A stretch of 20,210 nt of DNA from positions 1-20,210 of the forward strand of contig NZ_LSJI01000170.1 of NCBI RefSeq assembly GCF_001557235.1, in the 5' to 3' direction. Positions 7,819 to 15,231 of this stretch are shown here, piece after piece. The position numbers and the translations under genes were made by a program. Source of the DNA: Phenylobacterium sp. CCH9-H3. GTDB lineage: Bacteria > Pseudomonadota > Alphaproteobacteria > Caulobacterales > Caulobacteraceae. The stretch's first letter is position 1; each line of letters begins with the position of its first letter. The notes beneath the pieces are model-generated. The model worked only from the letters and a program-made list of their open reading frames with translations. It was not told the DNA's origin and ran no database searches.

Positions 7819-9264
7819 GTGAACAAAGTCATCGGGACCGCCGTTGCGGCCCTCGCCAGCGCAAGTCTCGCCGCTTGCGCCACCACCGCGTCCAAGCCGC
7901 CCGCCGACAAGCGGCCGGCCACCTCACAGCCCGCTGCGGCCCTGCCCAAGGGGCTGGATCCCGCCGCCGCCAAGGATCCGTTCCCTTCGAGCTACCGGCC
8001 CCTGCCCGGCCGCGCCGTGGCCCTGGTGGGCGCGACGGTCCTGACCGGGACGGGCGCGCAGGTCGACAACGGCACGGTCCTGATCCGTGACGGCAGGATC
8101 GCCGCCGTGGGCCCCGGCCTGGCGGTCCCCGCCGGCTACGAGACGGTGGACGCGCGCGGCAAGTGGATCACCCCGGGCCTGATCGACACCCACTCGCACC
8201 TCGGCGTCTATCCCGCCCCCGAGGTCCAGGCCCATTCCGACGGCAACGAGGCCATCGACCCGAACACAGCGCAGGTCTGGGCCGAGCATTCGGTGTGGCC
8301 CCAGGATCCGGGCTTCAACCTCGCCCGCGCCGGCGGTGTCACCACGCTCCTGGTGCTGCCGGGCTCGGCCAACCTGTTCGGCGGCCGTGGCGTGACGCTG
8401 CGCAACATCCCGGCGCGCACGGTCCAGGACATGAAGTTCCCCGGCGCGCCCTACACGCTGAAGATGGCCTGCGGCGAGAATCCCAAGCGCGTCTACGGCG
8501 GCAGGCAGCGGGCTCCGTCCACGCGCATGGGCAATGTGGCGGGCTATCGCGCGGCCTGGATCAACGCCGCCGACTACATGCGCAAGTGGGACGATTACCG
8601 CGCCAAGGCCGGCCGCGGCGAGAAGGCCGACCCGCCCAAGCGCGACCTGCAACTCGACACCCTGGCGGGCGTCCTGAAGGGCGAGATCCTGGTGCAGAAC
8701 CACTGCTACCGGGCCGACGAGATGGCCCAGATGATCGATATCTCCAAGGAGTTCGGCTACCGCATCACAGCCTTCCACCACACCGTGGAGGCCTACAAGA
8801 TCGCCGACCTGCTGGCCAAGAACGACATCTGCGCCGCGACCTGGACCAACTGGTGGGGCGCCAAGCTGGAGGTCTTCGACTCGGTCGAGGCCAACGTCCC
8901 GATGGTGGACGCGGCCGGCGCCTGCGCGATCATCAAGTCGGACGATCCCGACCTGATCCAACGCCTGAACCAGGAGGCGGCCGAGGCCCTGGCCGCGGGC
9001 CAGGCGGCGGGTCTGCAGATCACCGAGGCCCAGGCGATCCGCTGGATCACCGCCAATCCCGCCAAGGCCCTGGGCATCCTGGCCGAGACCGGCACCCTGG
9101 AAGCCGGCAAGCGCGCGGACGTCACCCTTTGGGACGGCAACCCCTTCTCGATCTATGCGCGCGCCCAGCGGGTCTGGATCGACGGCGGGCTGGCCTACGA
9201 CCGCAACGACCCGCGCTTCCAGGCGCGGTCCGACTTCGAACTGGGCCTGGAGGGCCGCCGATGA
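7819..9264 (+). CDS. Lipoprotein amidohydrolase (imidazolonepropionase-like family)
   Basis: 481 residues from the GTG at 7819, preceded by GGGGA (7808-7812). The N-terminus is a lipoprotein signal with lipobox LAAC (17-20), so the mature enzyme should be tethered to a membrane outside the cytoplasm. Residues ~65-115 form the composite beta domain (VALVGATVLTGTGAQVDNGT). The TIM-barrel amidohydrolase domain then begins with GLIDTHSHLG (H125 and H127, first metal ligands). Later candidate ligands are H295, H320/H321 and D375/D376 (KSDDPD), and the domain ends TGTLEAGKRADVTLWDGNP. Proteins of this class hydrolyse cyclic amides, peptides or similar bonds; the substrate cannot be read from the sequence. 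The TGA overlaps the ATG of the next amidohydrolase (ATGA, 9261-9264), indicating coupled translation. Confidence 0.9.
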   Translation: MNKVIGTAVAALASASLAACATTASKPPADKRPATSQPAAALPKGLDPAAAKDPFPSSYRPLPGRAVALVGATVLTGTGAQVDNGTVLIRDGRIAAVGPGLAVPAGYETVDARGKWITPGLIDTHSHLGVYPAPEVQAHSDGNEAIDPNTAQVWAEHSVWPQDPGFNLARAGGVTTLLVLPGSANLFGGRGVTLRNIPARTVQDMKFPGAPYTLKMACGENPKRVYGGRQRAPSTRMGNVAGYRAAWINAADYMRKWDDYRAKAGRGEKADPPKRDLQLDTLAGVLKGEILVQNHCYRADEMAQMIDISKEFGYRITAFHHTVEAYKIADLLAKNDICAATWTNWWGAKLEVFDSVEANVPMVDAAGACAIIKSDDPDLIQRLNQEAAEALAAGQAAGLQITEAQAIRWITANPAKALGILAETGTLEAGKRADVTLWDGNPFSIYARAQRVWIDGGLAYDRNDPRFQARSDFELGLEGRR

Positions 9265-10610
9265 TCCGCCGCCTCGCCGCCCTGCTGGCCGCCACCGCCC
9301 TGGTGAGCGCGCCGGAGGCCCAGGCCGCCACCGTGGCCATCGTCAACGCGCGGATCCTCAATCCCGGCGCCGCCGAGATCCCCAGCGGCACTATCGTGGT
9401 CCGCGACGGAAAGATCGTGGCGGTCGGGGCCAGTGTCGCGACGCCCGCGGGCGCTGAGGTGGTGGACGCCAAAGGCGGCGTCCTGACCCCCGGCTTCGTG
9501 GCCGTGAACAGCATGCTGGGCGCCGTCGAGGTCTCGGCCGTCGGCGACGACATCGACGTCAAGACGCCCGACCTCGGCGCTGCCTTCGACGTGCAGTACG
9601 CCCTGAACCCGGACTCCGTGGTGATCCCCGTGGCGCGCCTGGGCGGCATCACCAGCGCGGTCGTCACGCCGCGGGCCGAAGGGGGCCAGGGCGGCGCGGG
9701 CGAGCACGACGACAGCGGCGCAGAGGCCACCTCCGGCGCCCCGTCGTCCGAGAATGCGCACCATCTCTTCGCCGGCCAGGCGGCGGTGATCCAGCTCGCG
9801 CGCGGCTCCGACATGCTGCTGAAGCCGAAGGTGGCGATGGTCTCGCCGTTCGGGGACGCGGGCGCCAAGGTCGCCGGCGGCGCGCGCGGGGCGCAGTACG
9901 TGCTGCTGAAGGAGGCGCTGGCCGACGTTCGCGCCTACATGCGCAACCGCGCCGCCTACGAGCGCGCCGGCTATCGCGACCTGTCGCTGTCCCGGGCCGA
10001 CCTGGAGGCGCTGATCCCGGTGGTGAACGGGCAGATGCCCCTGGTCGCCGTGGCCAACAAGGCCTCCGACATCCGCGCGGTGCTGAAGCTGGCGCGGGAC
10101 GAGAACATCAAGCTGATCCTCACCGGCGCGGCAGAGGCCTGGCGAGTGGCGCCGGAACTGGCAGCGGCCCGCGTACCGGTGATCCTGAACCCGATCCTCA
10201 ATCGGCCGACCAGCTTCGAGACCCTGGGCGCCACGATGGAGAACGCGGCGCGCCTGGAGGCCGCCGGGGTCGTGGTGGCCATCGAGGGCAACAGCGGCGC
10301 CCACCGGGCGCACGAGATGCGCTACAACGCCGGCGTCGCCGTCGCCAACGGCATGACCAAGGGCGGCGCCCTGGCCGCGGTGACGATCAACCCGGCCAAG
10401 ATCTTCGGCGTCGCCGGCCGCGTGGGCTCGCTGGAGCCGGGCAAGGACGCCGACCTCGTCATCTGGTCGGGCGACCCCTTCGAGCCGCTATCGAAACCGC
10501 AGCTCATCCTGGTCCGCGGCGAGGCCCAGCCCCTGCGTTCGCGCCAGCTCGACCTGCGCGACCGCTACCTGGACCTCAACCGTCCGATGCCGCCGGGATA
10601 TTCGTACTGA
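9261..10610 (+). CDS. Exported amidohydrolase paralog lacking the HxH metal site
   Basis: 449 residues with a signal peptide (MIRRLAALLAATALVSAPEA, cleavage near QAA). The family frame is intact: VAIVNARILNPGAAEIPSGT, RDGKIVAVG, LTPGFVAVNSMLG and a C-terminal GSLEPGKDADLVIWSGDPFE. Where active relatives have H-x-H after the PGF/PGL strand, this protein has N83-S-M85. The segment PLVAVANKASD (260-270) and LTGAAEAW (287-294) also lack the histidines I would expect there. The Asp/His-rich loop EHDDSGAEA (148-156) is unusual. ATGA overlap with the preceding gene gives the start and implies a linked product, possibly a heterodimer with one catalytic partner. It overlaps the convergent SEDS-like gene by 46 bases. 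Non-catalytic status is inferred from missing ligands. Confidence 0.88.
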   Translation: MIRRLAALLAATALVSAPEAQAATVAIVNARILNPGAAEIPSGTIVVRDGKIVAVGASVATPAGAEVVDAKGGVLTPGFVAVNSMLGAVEVSAVGDDIDVKTPDLGAAFDVQYALNPDSVVIPVARLGGITSAVVTPRAEGGQGGAGEHDDSGAEATSGAPSSENAHHLFAGQAAVIQLARGSDMLLKPKVAMVSPFGDAGAKVAGGARGAQYVLLKEALADVRAYMRNRAAYERAGYRDLSLSRADLEALIPVVNGQMPLVAVANKASDIRAVLKLARDENIKLILTGAAEAWRVAPELAAARVPVILNPILNRPTSFETLGATMENAARLEAAGVVVAIEGNSGAHRAHEMRYNAGVAVANGMTKGGALAAVTINPAKIFGVAGRVGSLEPGKDADLVIWSGDPFEPLSKPQLILVRGEAQPLRSRQLDLRDRYLDLNRPMPPGYSY

Positions 10611-11422
10611 GACCGGGCCTGGGCTGTCAGCATGCCGGCGCCTAGCCAGAGCCCCAGGATCGGACTCATCGCCATGCCGACCAGAGGCGCAGGGAACGGG
10701 GCGACGAATGACGCCAATGCCGAAAGCAAGGCATAGACGCTGAGCGCCCGTGCTCCCGGCGCCCTGAAGGCGCCGAGCGAGCCTAGGGCCGCGAGCAGCA
10801 TTACCCCTGCGACGACGGCGAGCGCCGGTGACACGGCCCAGGCCAGGCGAAGAATTTCCTCGACCTCCGGTACGGGCTGCAACGGGTCGGGTCGGAGCCA
10901 GGCGGCCGCGGCCGCCAAGCAGGCGGTAAACGTGGCCGCAAGACGCTGCCCCCGCGACCATGGCGCCGCACCGATCAGGACGACCAAGGCCGCTCCGAAG
11001 GCTGTCGCTTGGGAGGCGTCCGGCTGGGCGATCAACAGCGCCATCACGGCGGCTGCGGCCAACGGCCAGAGCCGCGCCCTACCCTCCCCAGCGCAGGCCA
11101 CGATCGCCGGCGGCAGCAGGATCTGAGCCGCATTCATGTGCAGGGGTCCAAGGTCGAGCCAGCGGTGAACGCCAAGCTGCCCGGCGGAGAGGAACGTTGC
11201 GGCGAGCCCCAGAGGCCCGGCGACCAGGAAGCCGACGGCCGCGCGCCCACCCGCGACGGCTAGAAGTCCGCCCAAGATCACCCCGAGCAGCCAGGTCGCA
11301 GGGTTGCGGACCCACACGCCTGCCGGAACGCCGCTCGCCGCGGCCACGCCGACGCCGATCACCACGGCCGCCAGCGATGTGACGCCGAAGAGCGCGAAAC
11401 CCCTCGCAGGCGTTTGGAACAC
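10565..11422 (-). CDS. Small SEDS-like (RodA/FtsW-related) polytopic membrane protein
   Basis: 285 residues, about eight hydrophobic segments, GTG start at 11422 with no clear ribosome site. GVHRWLDLGPLHMN (84-97) resembles the SEDS block GxxRWLxLGxxxxQPSE. It is followed after a loop and helix by LLIAQPDASQATAF (129-142), resembling the SEDS LxxxQPDLGTA. A later RPDPLQPVPEVEEI (177-190) falls where RodA carries its large external loop, and MSPILGLWLGAG (262-272) falls where SEDS proteins have PLPxxSYGGS. SEDS glycosyltransferases polymerise peptidoglycan and are ~370-400 residues; this one lacks the QPSE glutamate and much of the long loop. I recall similar short uncharacterised proteins in other proteobacteria. 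It lies 54 bases downstream of the exported serine hydrolase and may share its transcript. Polymerase activity is doubtful. Confidence 0.6.
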   Translation of the reverse strand: MFQTPARGFALFGVTSLAAVVIGVGVAAASGVPAGVWVRNPATWLLGVILGGLLAVAGGRAAVGFLVAGPLGLAATFLSAGQLGVHRWLDLGPLHMNAAQILLPPAIVACAGEGRARLWPLAAAAVMALLIAQPDASQATAFGAALVVLIGAAPWSRGQRLAATFTACLAAAAAWLRPDPLQPVPEVEEILRLAWAVSPALAVVAGVMLLAALGSLGAFRAPGARALSVYALLSALASFVAPFPAPLVGMAMSPILGLWLGAGMLTAQARSQYEYPGGIGRLRSR

Positions 11423-11476
11423 GGGACACTCGCGACGCTGGAGGGATCTCGGCGACGGCCGCCCTGATAGATCAGC

Positions 11477-12838
11477 CTACTTCGACGGATCGACCAGCGC
11501 CTGGTAGACGAGGGTGCGGGACATGGCGCCCAGGTCGTCGCCGCCCGAGCCGCCCAGCCGCTGGATCATGCCGACGAAGATCAGGTCGTTCTCGGGATCG
11601 ACCCAGAACCAGGTGCCGGCCGCGCCGCCCCAGCTCATCGTCCCGTCACCCTCCAGGGTGCCGGCTTCGCGGGCGTTCTTGACCACCATGAAGTCGAGGC
11701 CGAAGCCGACGGCTTCGTTGAAGCGGCTCACGCCATTGCCGTTCGAGGCGACGATGGCGTCTTTGGAGATCACGTTCGTGCCCATCAGCTCGACCGATGC
11801 GGGCGACAGGATGCGCACGCCGTCGAGGATGCCCTTGTTGGCGATCATCTGGGCGAAGCGGGCGTAGTCCATGGTCGTGCCGACCAGGCCGCCGCCGCCC
11901 GATTCCATGTTGGGCGGCGAGAGATAGGTCGGCAGATCGCTGCCGAAGATGGTCTTGGCCTCCTCGATCCGGCCGGTCTCGCGGTTGGCGACATAGAGCG
12001 CGGCGAGCCGGCCGGCCTTGTCGGCCGGGACGTAGAAGGCCGTGTCGTTCATCTTCAGCGGCTTGAAGATCCGCTCCGCCATGAACTGGCCCAGCGTCTG
12101 GCCGGTGAGGCGCTCGACGATGTAGCCTTGGATGTCGACCGACGACGAATAGCGCCACGAGGCCCCGGGCTGGAAGACCAGCGGGATCTGCGCGGTCCGA
12201 TCGATCATGTCCTTGAGGCCGCTCGCGCCCAGGACCTGCTTTTCGCGGTACATCTTGTCGACGGGATGCTCATCCTGCAGGCCGTAGCCGAACCCGGCCG
12301 TGTGGCTCATGATCTCGCGCATGGTCGGCGGCCGCTTCATGTCCTCGAGCACCATCGTGCCGTCGGGATTGACGGTCTTCACGACCCGCAGGGTCTTGAA
12401 CTCGGGGATGTAGCGGGTGACCGGATCGTCCAGCCGCCAGCGGCCTTCCTCGAACAGGATCATCAGCGCCACGCCGGTGATCGGCTTGGTCATGGAGTAG
12501 ATGCGGAAGATCGTGTCCTCGGTCATCGGCGCGCCGGTGGCCAGGCTCTTCTTGCCGTAGGTCTTGTAGCTGACGATCTTGCCGTGGCGGGCAAGGAGCG
12601 TGGTCATGCCGGGAACCCGGCCCTGGGCCACCACGCCGGCCATGTAGGCGTCCAGCCTAGCGAGGCGAGCGCTGTCGAAGCCCAGGGCCTCGGGGCTAGC
12701 CGCCGTCGAAAGGCCCGTCGCCTTGACCGACGCCGCGGGCGCACGCTTGGCCGACTGGGCGTGGCCGACGCTCGCCGGCGCGAGCGCCAGCGAGACGGCC
12801 GCCAGGGCGACGGCGAAGCGCTTGGTGGTGCGAAGCAT
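11477..12838 (-). CDS. Exported serine hydrolase, class C beta-lactamase/esterase family
   Basis: 453 residues. A signal peptide (MLRTTKRFAVALAAVSLALA, cleavage near GHAQ) sends it to the periplasm. The beta-lactamase-related fold shows the nucleophile motif S115-M-T-K118 and the second motif Y230-S-S. It also carries SHTAGFGYG (178-186), ESGGGGLVGTTMDYARFAQM and a late WGGAAGTWFWVDPEND, which replaces the KTG motif as in EstB-type esterases. Members are esterases, D-amino-peptidases or penicillin-binding-like hydrolases rather than true AmpC enzymes, so resistance should not be assumed. The ATG at 12838 is preceded by a strong GGGAGGGGA; the longer in-frame extension upstream has no family similarity and overlaps the divergent flavodoxin gene. 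The SEDS-like gene lies directly downstream, a context compatible with cell-wall work. Confidence 0.92.
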   Translation of the reverse strand: MLRTTKRFAVALAAVSLALAPASVGHAQSAKRAPAASVKATGLSTAASPEALGFDSARLARLDAYMAGVVAQGRVPGMTTLLARHGKIVSYKTYGKKSLATGAPMTEDTIFRIYSMTKPITGVALMILFEEGRWRLDDPVTRYIPEFKTLRVVKTVNPDGTMVLEDMKRPPTMREIMSHTAGFGYGLQDEHPVDKMYREKQVLGASGLKDMIDRTAQIPLVFQPGASWRYSSSVDIQGYIVERLTGQTLGQFMAERIFKPLKMNDTAFYVPADKAGRLAALYVANRETGRIEEAKTIFGSDLPTYLSPPNMESGGGGLVGTTMDYARFAQMIANKGILDGVRILSPASVELMGTNVISKDAIVASNGNGVSRFNEAVGFGLDFMVVKNAREAGTLEGDGTMSWGGAAGTWFWVDPENDLIFVGMIQRLGGSGGDDLGAMSRTLVYQALVDPSK

Positions 12839-12940
12839 GGCGGGTCCCCTCCCGAACAGTTGTTGGCGCAAGCTTAGGTTCCGCCGGCGGCGGCGCAAGC
12901 GCGCGTGCGTTTCAGGCCGGCAATGCTCTAGCCTGCGGCC
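12839..12940. promoter_or_regulatory. Divergent spacer with a 9-base direct repeat
   Basis: GGCGCAAGC occurs at 12865-12873 and again at 12892-12900, 27 bases apart, between the serine hydrolase and flavodoxin genes. GCTCTAGCC just upstream of the flavodoxin ATG resembles the alphaproteobacterial -10 type GCTAnAwC, about 10 bases from the start, which would give a very short or absent leader. The signals are weak and otherwise nothing stands out. Confidence 0.25.
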
Positions 12941-13432
12941 ATGAAGCGACTCCTCATCGTCTGGCATTCGCGGACCGGCGCCGCACGGGCGATGGCCGAG
13001 GCCGCCGCGCGCGGCGCCGACGCCGAGCCGGAGGTCGAGGTGCGGCGGCTGGCGGCGGCCGAGGCGCAGGCGGACGACCTGCTCTCCGCCGACGGCTATC
13101 TCTTCGCCTGCCCCGAGAACCTGGCGACCATGTCCGGGGCGATGAAGGAGTTCTTCGACCGGAACTACTATCCGGTCCTGGGGCAGCTGAACGGCCGTCC
13201 CTATGCCGCGATGATCGCCGCCGGCAGCGATGGAACCGGCGCGGCGCGCCAGCTGGCCCGGATCTGCACCGGCTGGCGGCTGAAGCCGATCGCCGAGCCG
13301 CTGATCGTCGGCACGCACGCCCAGACGCCCGAGGCCATCGCCGCCGAGAAGACGTTGGGCGCCGTCGACCTCAAGGCCTGCGCAGACCTGGGCGCGGGCC
13401 TGGCGGTCGGTCTGGCCCTGGGCGTCTTCTAG
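12941..13432 (+). CDS. Flavodoxin-like NAD(P)H/FMN oxidoreductase family protein
   Basis: 163 residues with the flavodoxin fold. KRLLIVWHSRTGAARAMAEA has the first beta strand and the phosphate-binding loop (S10-R-T-G13). DGYLFACPENLATMSGAMKE (51-70) followed by FFDRNYY matches the flavin-contacting loop of flavodoxin-like reductases, and AAMIAAGSDGTGAARQLARI gives the next strand and helix. It probably binds FMN and carries electrons or reduces small quinones or flavins in the cytoplasm; partner and substrate are unknown. No signal peptide is visible. The ATG at 12941 lacks a clear ribosome site and may be on a near-leaderless message. Its TAG stop shares the CTAG at 13429-13432 with the stop of the convergent adenylate cyclase. 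Confidence 0.82.
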   Translation: MKRLLIVWHSRTGAARAMAEAAARGADAEPEVEVRRLAAAEAQADDLLSADGYLFACPENLATMSGAMKEFFDRNYYPVLGQLNGRPYAAMIAAGSDGTGAARQLARICTGWRLKPIAEPLIVGTHAQTPEAIAAEKTLGAVDLKACADLGAGLAVGLALGVF

Positions 13433-15231
13433 CCGGCGGCGACGGCTCGGGCCTGCGCGGCGCCCGCCGCGCCGAGGGTGTAGATCGCCTGGCTCTCCTG
13501 CTTCCCGCGGACGGCGATCCGGTCGAGCTGGACCACGGGGAGGCCCGGGACGGCGGCCGCCGTCGCCTCGCCGATCACCAGCGGGACATCATAGGTCTTG
13601 CACAGGCCCTCCAGCCGCGAGGCCACGTTCACGGCGTCGCCCAGCACCGAATAGTCGAAGCGCTTCTGCGAGCCCATGTTGCCGACCACGCACGTCCCCG
13701 AATTCACCCCGATGCCGATCCGGATCGCCGGCAGGACATGGCCGGGCGGGACGTAGGCGCCCAGGCTGGCATTGATGGCCGGCATCGCCGCCAGCATGGC
13801 CTCGGCCGCCGCCACGGCGTGACGGGCGTGGTCGGGGTCGTCCAGCGGCGCGCCCCAGAAGGCCATGACGCAGTCGCCCATGTACTTGTCGATCGTCCCG
13901 CCGTGGGCCATCACGATTTCGGAGAGCGGGGTCAGGATAGCGTTGATCATCCGGGTCAGGCCCTGCGGATCGCCCTTCATCGCCTCGGAGATGCCGGTGA
14001 AGCCGCGGATGTCGGCGAACATCACCGTCAGGTCGCGGGTCTCGCCCCCCAGATTGAGCAGCTCGGGATTGGCCACCAGCCGCTCCACCACGGCGGGCGC
14101 CACATACTGCGAGAACGCCGCCTGGACCTCTCGGCGCCGGCGCTGTTCGGCGGCGAAGTCGTAGGCCGACAGCGCGATCGCCTGGAAGGCCAGGGCCGCG
14201 GCGGGCTCGACCGGCGAGACCCAGATGCGGCCGAAACGCAGGGCCAGCCACGCGGCCAGCACGCCGGCCGCCATCGCGCCCAGCGTCAGCGCGGCCTTGG
14301 CAAGCGGCGCATGCGGGCGCGTGGCCAGCCAGCCCAGCAGGGCCGACGTCAGCACGAAGAGCAGGCCCAGCCCTGGGGGCGCGGCGCGGATCCCCAGGCC
14401 GTGGACCAGGTTGTCGTAGAGCGTCGCCTGCACTTCCACGCCGGGGGTGAGCTGCCGGGTGGTGAGGGTCCACGGCGTCTCGAACGCGTCTGCGCCGCCA
14501 CCCCCTGCCTCGGGAGCCGTCTGCAGCGCCAGGCCCACGATGACGACCCGGTCCTTGAACAGGCCGGGCGGCAGGTACTTCGCCGGGTCCAGCGCCTGGT
14601 AGTATGAGACCCGCGGATAGCTCCCGGCCGGCCCGAAGTACTGGATCAGCCGCCCCCCCTGCCCTTGCTCGCCGGGGTGGCCTGTCAGGCGCGCGAGCTG
14701 TGCGGCGAAGCCGTCGGGATAGCGCGGGATGCGCCGCAGGACGCCGTCGCCGTCCATCGACAGGCTGGCGACCCCGGCCTGGGCCCCGCCGGCCAGGAGT
14801 TCAGGGATCGGCTCGGTCCGGATGACGGTGTCGCCGTAAGCCTGCGCGCTGACGGTCTCGTCGGCGGCGAACAACGTTCCCGGTCCCGCGGCCGCCGCCA
14901 GGGCGGCGTCCGCCGCAGGCTCCGACGGCTCTGCGAAGACGATATCCAGGGCGACGGCGCGGGCGCCCGCCGCGCGCAGCGAACGGATCAGCGCGGCATG
15001 CACCTCGCGCGGCCAGGGCCACGGACGCCCCAGCGCCGAGAAGCTCGGCTCGTCGATGGCGACGATCACCGCGCCGGGCTCCGGCGGATGCGCCGGCGCG
15101 ATCGTGGACAACAGATCGAAGGCCCGGCCGCTGATCGCATCGAAAGCCCGCAGGCCCGTCGCCGCGGTCACCGCCAGGGCGACGGCCAGGGCGATGGCGA
15201 GGCGCAGGCTCGGGCGGCGGCGCGGGCGCAT
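13429..15231 (-). CDS. CHASE2-domain adenylate cyclase (class III), membrane-bound
   Basis: 600 residues. The N-terminal membrane helix (about 9-28) is followed by a periplasmic CHASE2 sensor (about 30-280; VIVAIDEPSFSALGRPWPWP at 55-74, ALDIVFAEPS, YYQALDP, GLFKDRVVIVG, PGVEVQATLYDNLV). Transmembrane helices span about 286-301, 312-331 and 340-358. The catalytic domain starts near 397: MFADIRGFTGISE with metal-binding D407, DKYMGDCVMAFWGAP with K449 (adenine recognition) and D453 (metal), and YSVLGDAVNVASRLE with D532, N535 and R539. The K/D pairing predicts ATP rather than GTP as substrate, so the product is cAMP. The ATG at 15231 shares its A with the TGA of the upstream FecR gene (TGATG), which fixes the start and implies translational coupling. 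A longer frame only reads back into the FecR gene. The CHASE2 ligand is unknown. Confidence 0.95.
   Translation of the reverse strand: MRPRRRPSLRLAIALAVALAVTAATGLRAFDAISGRAFDLLSTIAPAHPPEPGAVIVAIDEPSFSALGRPWPWPREVHAALIRSLRAAGARAVALDIVFAEPSEPAADAALAAAAGPGTLFAADETVSAQAYGDTVIRTEPIPELLAGGAQAGVASLSMDGDGVLRRIPRYPDGFAAQLARLTGHPGEQGQGGRLIQYFGPAGSYPRVSYYQALDPAKYLPPGLFKDRVVIVGLALQTAPEAGGGGADAFETPWTLTTRQLTPGVEVQATLYDNLVHGLGIRAAPPGLGLLFVLTSALLGWLATRPHAPLAKAALTLGAMAAGVLAAWLALRFGRIWVSPVEPAAALAFQAIALSAYDFAAEQRRRREVQAAFSQYVAPAVVERLVANPELLNLGGETRDLTVMFADIRGFTGISEAMKGDPQGLTRMINAILTPLSEIVMAHGGTIDKYMGDCVMAFWGAPLDDPDHARHAVAAAEAMLAAMPAINASLGAYVPPGHVLPAIRIGIGVNSGTCVVGNMGSQKRFDYSVLGDAVNVASRLEGLCKTYDVPLVIGEATAAAVPGLPVVQLDRIAVRGKQESQAIYTLGAAGAAQARAVAAG

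Noticed and set aside
8163..9260. Open frame running upstream of the second amidohydrolase, making an 815-residue product
   Set aside because: This part is the +1 shadow of the first amidohydrolase, rich in Arg/Gly/Pro with no family similarity. The true start is the ATG at 9261 followed by a signal peptide.
11477..12838. Reading the serine hydrolase as an antibiotic-resistance beta-lactamase
   Set aside because: It has the SxxK and YSS motifs but not the usual KTG. It is closer to esterase/peptidase-like relatives, and resistance cannot be inferred.
12839..13318. Upstream extension of the serine hydrolase frame
   Set aside because: It is antisense to the flavodoxin gene; the ATG at 12838 has a strong ribosome site and a signal peptide.
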